This document shows, piece after piece, positions 59,292 to 59,413 of a DNA stretch of 59,413 nucleotides. How positions within the stretch are numbered: the stretch's first letter is position 1; every line of letters begins with the position of its first letter. Both the position numbers and the translations under genes were made by a program. The stretch covers positions 1 through 59,413 of the forward strand of contig JAUYPI010000016.1 of NCBI GenBank assembly GCA_030697645.1. Direction: 5' to 3'. The notes beneath the pieces are model-generated. The model ran no database searches. It was not told the origin of the DNA and worked only from the letters and a program-made list of their open reading frames with translations. This stretch comes from a bacterium (GTDB taxonomy: Bacteria > Patescibacteriota > Minisyncoccia > Phycocordibacterales > VMGT01).

Positions 59292-59413
59292 GTTCTCCTA
59301 ATATCGTGCTCAATGCATGACCTGATGCAGCTTGGCGCGGAATGAGCGAATCCGAGACGTATCGAGATACGATGAGGATTTCGCGATTGAGCACGAGCCG
59401 CATAAGGGCGTGC
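59271..59413. repeat. ~85-bp repeat, copy 2, with palindromic flank
   Basis: TTAGGCCCCGTGCATAAATA to GGAATGAGCGAATCCGA matches 42504-42588. A later GCGATTGAGCACGA is the inverse of TCGTGCTCAATGC inside the repeat, so the unit is part of a larger palindrome that runs off the window. Confidence 0.85.

Overview
The window looks like a contig from a Patescibacteria (CPR) genome, most likely a Parcubacteria-type lineage. Reasons: short core genes with little or no Shine-Dalgarno (SD) signal, several promoters so close to the ATG that transcripts would be leaderless, a DUF5671 protein, a sigma-region-4/HARE-HTH protein, a class I lysyl-tRNA synthetase, a pared-down prolyl-tRNA synthetase, and many lone housekeeping genes without their usual operon partners (gatC-gatA without gatB, clpC without clpP). 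TGA is used as a stop, so code 25 is not indicated. The lineage is inferred from gene content, not measured.

Layout. 0-6 kb: end of a LAS-type peptidase, DUF3105 protein, HtrA-like pseudoprotease, clpC, greA. 6-13 kb: PLP lyase, D-2-hydroxyacid dehydrogenase, lysS, subtilase and small unknown genes. 13-22 kb: tsaD, a P-type ATPase, a HIT protein, a degenerate PriA. 22-31 kb: small unknown genes, a CtpA-type protease, ribosomal proteins L9 and L27, and a divergent pair of units: a class IV aminotransferase facing VanX-like dipeptidase, DapF and a 527-residue unknown. 31-40 kb: tRNA-Pro, CorA, YchF, leuS, HARE-HTH. 40-49 kb: MltG, prepilin peptidase and four prepilin-like genes, gatCA. 49-56 kb: NeuB, NeuC, a GT-B-like protein, a HAD-nucleotidyltransferase fusion, peroxiredoxin, proS. 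56-59 kb: mreB, mreC and an mreD-like gene.

The most striking feature is a family of AT-rich elements between, and sometimes inside, the genes. They are tandem arrays of degenerate 7-nucleotide units (such as AATTTTC, AGCTGTT, AGTTACC, AGCAGTA, CTACTTT, TTGTATC), usually arranged as two inverted arms around a GC-rich core, and they typically end just before a start codon. About twenty are intergenic. Others lie in frame inside leuS, tsaD, the prepilin peptidase and apparently proS, adding low-complexity peptides. Because 7 is coprime to 3, a heptamer array encodes the same cyclic 7-residue peptide in all three frames of a strand, so similar peptides (TSYQL, NQKS) appear in unrelated proteins. 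The closest known analogy is the Rickettsia palindromic elements.

Three further palindromic repeat types are present: a GC-rich element shared by priA and the 3' end of tRNA-Pro, an ~85-bp repeat after mltG and in mreD, and a 186-bp palindrome after the 2-hydroxyacid dehydrogenase gene. A second pattern is two classes of gene: core genes with leaderless or array-linked starts, and small unknown genes built as self-contained cassettes (sigma70-like promoter, strong SD, ORF, hairpin).
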